Shown one piece after another: positions 60,470 through 64,000 of a stretch of 64,000 nucleotides of DNA. The stretch comes from Sugiyamaella lignohabitans (taxonomy: Eukaryota > Ascomycota > Dipodascomycetes > Dipodascales > Trichomonascaceae). The translations under genes were made by a program, and so were the position numbers. The stretch lies in the NCBI RefSeq assembly GCF_001640025.1, contig NC_031672.1, forward strand, positions 3,720,001-3,784,000, given 5' to 3'. Each line of letters opens with the position of its first letter. Position 1 is the stretch's first letter. The notes beneath the pieces are model-generated. The model saw only the letters and a list, made by a program, of their open reading frames with translations, did no database searches and was not told the DNA's origin.

Positions 60470-62503
60470 TTAATTAGTAGTGGCGTTTGTGGCGGTAGTG
60501 GCACTGGTGGCAGTTGTGGCGGTCGAGACTGAGGAGGAGGATGACGTGGTGGAGACAGAGTCGGTGTGAGAATTGGCAGCGGCCCGTCGTCGTCGCATGT
60601 AATCAGCCACGAAAAGCGAGGCCCGTTTGAATTTGCGGTCCGAGTACTTTTCGTAGATGGCTTTGTGGTGTTCTAGAGGGTGTTCACAGCATTCTAGTAA
60701 CACTTCGACAGCAGGATTGAGCTGGACGGCCGTGTAGCCGGAAAAGTAGACGTGTGCACTGGTCCATTCGCCTCTGTTGAGCATGAGTCGGGCCAGATAA
60801 TGAGCTGTAGCAGCGATCCACGAGGGAAGTGCTCCTACAAATCGCTCGTCCATCACCGAGATTTCTAATAAATATTTGGCTAGAGTTCGGGTCTCGAGAT
60901 CATAGTCATCAGCTTTCGAGGTACGACGTAGAAACGACATGGGTCCGGGCCAGCCAAGATTAAAATCCAGCAGATCAATCATATATCGCTCTGCTTTTAA
61001 AATCTCATCGGCACTGAACCCGTTTTCAACCATGTATACTATCTCCTGTACCGAGGGACAGTTGATCTCCTCGTACTTGGCAGCTAGAAACAGAGCTACA
61101 ATTCCTACTAACTGGAACTTGCTGAGTGATACCACTTTAATCGACAGAAATCGGTCCATATAATTAATTGTCAGGAACAACGTTTCTGGCAACAGATTAA
61201 ATCGATGGTGTACTTGCACCAACCAGTCTACTAACACTGATCTCATTGACCACTGAATTTCCGTCTGAAGGTCCATATACCCAGGACTAGGTCTCATTTT
61301 AACCTCGAGCTGTCGCATATATGCGAATATATCGTCACCGTACTCGGCGACCATGGAAATATCGTAAGTATCTTCGTCGTCTTCGTCGAGGATGCCCGGT
61401 CGACTGCGGATTTCATAGTATGCCTGACGAAGTTCTTCCTTATCGGCCTGCTCCCAAACCGGGAATAATGCATTTGGGTTGAGAACCGAGTCGTTGACGA
61501 TATTCATAACTGCCAGAGCTGTTGGCTCGGTCAGGTCGTGCAGCAGCACGTTATTATTACTTGTATCCTCATCATCGTCCTCGTCGTCATCCACTTCGAC
61601 CTCAATATCGTCGAACTCGTCGAAACTCGGTTTGTGCATTCCATGAACCCTGGTTCTGTTACCTGCACCACCACCACCACCAGTTACAGCTGCTACTGCT
61701 GACTGATGGTCTTCAACGGTATCGTAATCCTGTTCATATTCGACACTTCCACGACCAGAAGCCATACGTGTATCTGGTCTTTTGGTTCCTCTGTGAACAT
61801 GGTCGGCTATATCGAGCTCTTCGACTGTATCAATGTCCTCCATGGCGTCAGTTCGACGGTAGTACTGATTATGGACCTCGTAATCATCGTCCTCTTCTTC
61901 GTCCTCCTCGTCTTCTTCCTCGACCGTATCGTCACTATTAGGGTACCCGTCATGATCAACGAGTTCCTTCTGATGCTGCTGCTGCTGATGTTGCTGCTGT
62001 TGCTGTTGTAGCGACACCCTGCCATTTCTGGCCATACTGGCATTCCGCGAGATAGCGTTTCCGGCACTAGTCTGCCTGCCGGGCTTTTCTTTACTGTCAT
62101 TGTAGATAGAAACCTTCTCCACCAGCACGTTCTTGGCATCGAGCTGCCGTGGCTGTCTATTAATATTGGTCAGCGTCTGCAGAGCAGTCCGCTTCCTCGA
62201 ATTATTCTTCCCTACAGCGGTCACGGCGGCGGCCGCCGCCAGCCCCTTACTATTGGCCATCAAAGTAGGGGCATTTTCGTCGTTGGTTCGCGACACGACC
62301 TGTCCTGTTAGCCACTAGACTCGGGTGCCCTGCTGCCTCCGGCAGCTGGGGCTCCGCCCCAGACCCTGGTTGCTCCTGCTTCGCAGGAGTTGGCCGGGGC
62401 CGTCGACGCAACGACTCGAGCGAAGCGAGAGGAGCAACCAGGGTCTGGGGCGGAGCCCCAGCCGCCGGAGGCACTCCCCCCGTCAGGTACTTACTCCGTC
62501 CAT
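60470..62503 (-). CDS. Mitotic B-type cyclin (Clb/Cdc13 type)
   Basis: Two exons (62495-62503 and 60470-62299) give 612 residues. Exon 1 codes only Met-Asp-Gly; GTAAGT follows and the acceptor at 62300-62302 joins GTC GTG TCG in phase 0. A destruction box is visible (RTALQTLTN, residues 40-48). The N-terminal half is low complexity with poly-Gln and long Asp/Glu runs. The cyclin box spans ~345-600 (YMDLQTEIQWSMRSVLVDWLVQVHHRF, MDRFLSIKVVSLSKFQLVGIVALFLAAKYEEI, YMIDLLDFNLGWPGPMSFLRR), of G2/M type like Clb1-4 and Cdc13. It binds and activates Cdk1 for mitotic entry; the D box marks it for APC/C destruction. The 195-nt intron holds a whole composite GC palindrome. Reading from the intron-side GTG would lose the real start. 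Confidence 0.9.
62334..62473 (+). repeat. Full composite GC palindrome (140 bp) inside cyclin intron
   Basis: B arm 62334-62389, spacer 62390-62411 (TTGGCCGGGGCCGTCGACGC...), inverted C arm 62412-62473. It makes up 72 percent of intron 62300-62494. Confidence 0.93.
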
Positions 62504-64000
62504 TGTATGATCAGACTGTTAGTGGTGAAGTGAATGAGGCTCCATGCAAAACCAGAGTCGCTTGGCGAGTGGTGTGTGAGTGTGTTTTGGATGGCGGCTA
62601 ACACAGTGGGATTGTGGCAGCGTATTTGGGTATGTTTGTTGTGGTGTTTCACTGTCCGTTTCAGTGCAGAAAGTCTGTTGAACAAGGTTATTTGCCGTGA
62701 CTTGTTGCAACCAGTGGATAAGCGAGTGTTTAGGGGTCAAAAAGGCTCGCCAGCAGCAGGAACCGTGTGTTTTGATGTGTAATATTTGAAATTTCAATGA
62801 ATGTAAGGAGTGAAAGGAATGATTAGTAGAGTTAGTTGGATTTTTTTGGTTGTGTTAAAAAAAAAGAGCGTTGTGAGAACAAGAAAAATTCAAACCCCAA
62901 TAGTAATGGTACCTAGAGGCAGAAATGATAATTTCCGTTGGCTAACAAACCGTAAAGCGGCTTGTTTTTTGTATTTATACAGAATCGAGGAATGGGACCA
63001 AATGCGGCAATGGGTACACAAAAAAATAACGAAAATCGGTTACTGCAGTTTGAGCTGCTGGTGCATGCACCTGCTATTGGCATTCCCACCAGCATATTTG
63101 CCGCCAATCGCTGCGTCAACAACAAACAGAGAATGTATATCTGCTGCCAGAGAAGCGGCAATGAATGCGGACATCAACGGTCGGAATGGTCTCTGTATGA
63201 GCTCGTACCAGCTGGTTTGTGGTTTTCTTTCTTGCTGCTGTTGGTGCTGCTGTAGCTGCTGCTGTGCAATAGATCTGGCCTGAATCTGAGCCAATTCTGT
63301 TTTAGTACGAATTAATATTCGGTCAATTATTCTATGATAATTCCTGCAATAGCTGTAACTGCTGCATTTTGTATATCAATCAGCTTGTCAGTCACTGCCG
63401 CTTGCTACATGTCCAGTCAACCTCTGTCCAATACGAAGTTACATGATTAAAATATAATGAAATAACCAATAACCAATATCCACAACTAACTTCCTCGTGT
63501 GCTTTCACGGCGGCCGTTCTGCCTGCCTCTCTACACACATCTGCCTCATAACCGAGCGCTATGACCACTCGCCAGACCCCTCACCCGATCACCTGTGATC
63601 CACTTCAGGCGTGTTTGTTTAGATCACTAGCTGGGGGGTGCAGCCTCCGGCGGCTGGGGCTCCGCCCCAGACCCCGCGGCTCCTCTCGCTTCGCTCGAGT
63701 CGTTTTCCGCCACGATCCCAGCCAACTCCTGCGAAGCAGGAGCAACCAGGGTCTGGGGCGGAGCCCCAGCCGCCGGAGGCAGCACCCCAGCCAAGTCGCC
63801 AGGGCGGACTGCCTTCATTGTTGAGCGCATCTCGCGTGAGCTGGTGCATTTTTGGAGGCCCTTTTTGGTGTGGTGTGGTTGGTGAAGCCCGATTGTTATT
63901 GCCTGTTAGGTTGTGTTCTGACAACCGCTGTCTGACATGCGTGCCGGTCTGTACATTCTTGATCGGCCGGTGGAGATGCATGCTGTCTCGCCAGTAACCC
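62504..64000. other. Cyclin upstream region, right edge
   Basis: 1.5 kb with no gene that starts at an ATG and looks protein-like. A Gln-rich frame on the minus strand (63040-63294 and open to ~63380) has protein-like parts but no ATG. CAG-rich stretches occur at 63235-63270. A composite GC palindrome lies at 63642-63781. Confidence 0.5.
63642..63781 (-). repeat. Full composite GC palindrome (140 bp)
   Basis: C arm 63642-63702, spacer 63703-63725 (ends CGATCCCAGCCAA), inverted B arm 63726-63781. Outer flanks extend the palindrome (GGGGTGC before, GCACCCC after). Confidence 0.93.

Noticed and set aside
60440..60530. Possible tRNA: A-box-like TGGCGCAGTGG near 60448
   Set aside because: It overlaps the 3' end of the cyclin coding sequence; no good B box follows at the right distance and no cloverleaf forms.
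63040..63380. Gln-rich minus-strand frame with protein-like parts (IIDRILIRTKTELAQIQARS)
   Set aside because: No ATG in frame before residue ~40, and the nearby ATG at ~63367 is in a different frame with a stop after 11 codons. A spliced gene was considered but no donor-acceptor pair joins them convincingly.

Overview
The window is nuclear DNA of a budding yeast (Saccharomycotina), most likely an early-branching lineage such as the Trichomonascaceae/Dipodascaceae group. The evidence is a set of recognisable yeast genes, a nuclear gene for a respiratory complex I subunit (absent from Saccharomyces), and many small introns with GTAAGT-type donors and a CTAAC branch site close to the acceptor. 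About 27 protein genes are supported, and 14 of them need splicing; exon joins were checked by reading phase and by expected protein sequence. No tRNA, rRNA or CRISPR array was seen. The species call is inference.

Layout. 0-4.2 kb: UTP5 (ribosome biogenesis) diverges from NCB2 (NC2 beta). 4.6-14 kb: NMD5 (importin), a 2.2-kb spacer, SMP3 (GPI anchor mannosyltransferase) and HIS5. 14-21.3 kb: NUP159, a CENP-K-like kinetochore gene and TIM8. 21.7-30.5 kb: a possible tiny membrane protein, TTI2, a serine-rich two-TM protein, RPB7, a bifunctional pseudouridine catabolism gene and an AIM18-like gene. 30.5-37.9 kb: a gene-poor domain full of short tandem arrays, with one or two orphan ORFs. 38-47.9 kb: RRB1, a PQ-loop protein, complex I NDUFA6, RIC1, PAM18 and an EXPERA protein. 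48.6-52.2 kb: two Ser/Thr-rich, probably GPI-anchored surface proteins. 53.4-62.5 kb: PEX6, IRC22, MAM33 and a mitotic B-type cyclin. 62.5-64 kb: apparently non-coding.

The genes are mostly housekeeping and do not form operons. Themes recur: ribosome assembly (UTP5, RRB1), nuclear transport (NMD5, NUP159), transcription (NCB2, RPB7), mitochondria (TIM8, PAM18, NDUFA6, MAM33, AIM18), ER/Golgi/peroxisome (SMP3, IRC22, RIC1, PEX6) and mitosis (CENP-K, cyclin).

The most striking content is not a gene. A GC-rich palindromic repeat family occurs about 36 times. Its apparent full form is a ~140-bp fold-back: a 55-nt B arm, a conserved ~22-nt spacer and a 61-nt inverted C arm. Seven full copies are present, plus solitary arms and inverted arm pairs. 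Copies lie only in non-coding DNA: in introns of six genes and within 100 nt past the stop codon of 13 genes. Base changes concentrate in the predicted hairpin loops while the stems stay intact. It resembles bacterial REP/REPIN elements or mitochondrial GC clusters in design, but it sits in a nuclear genome. It is the best candidate for an undescribed element here.
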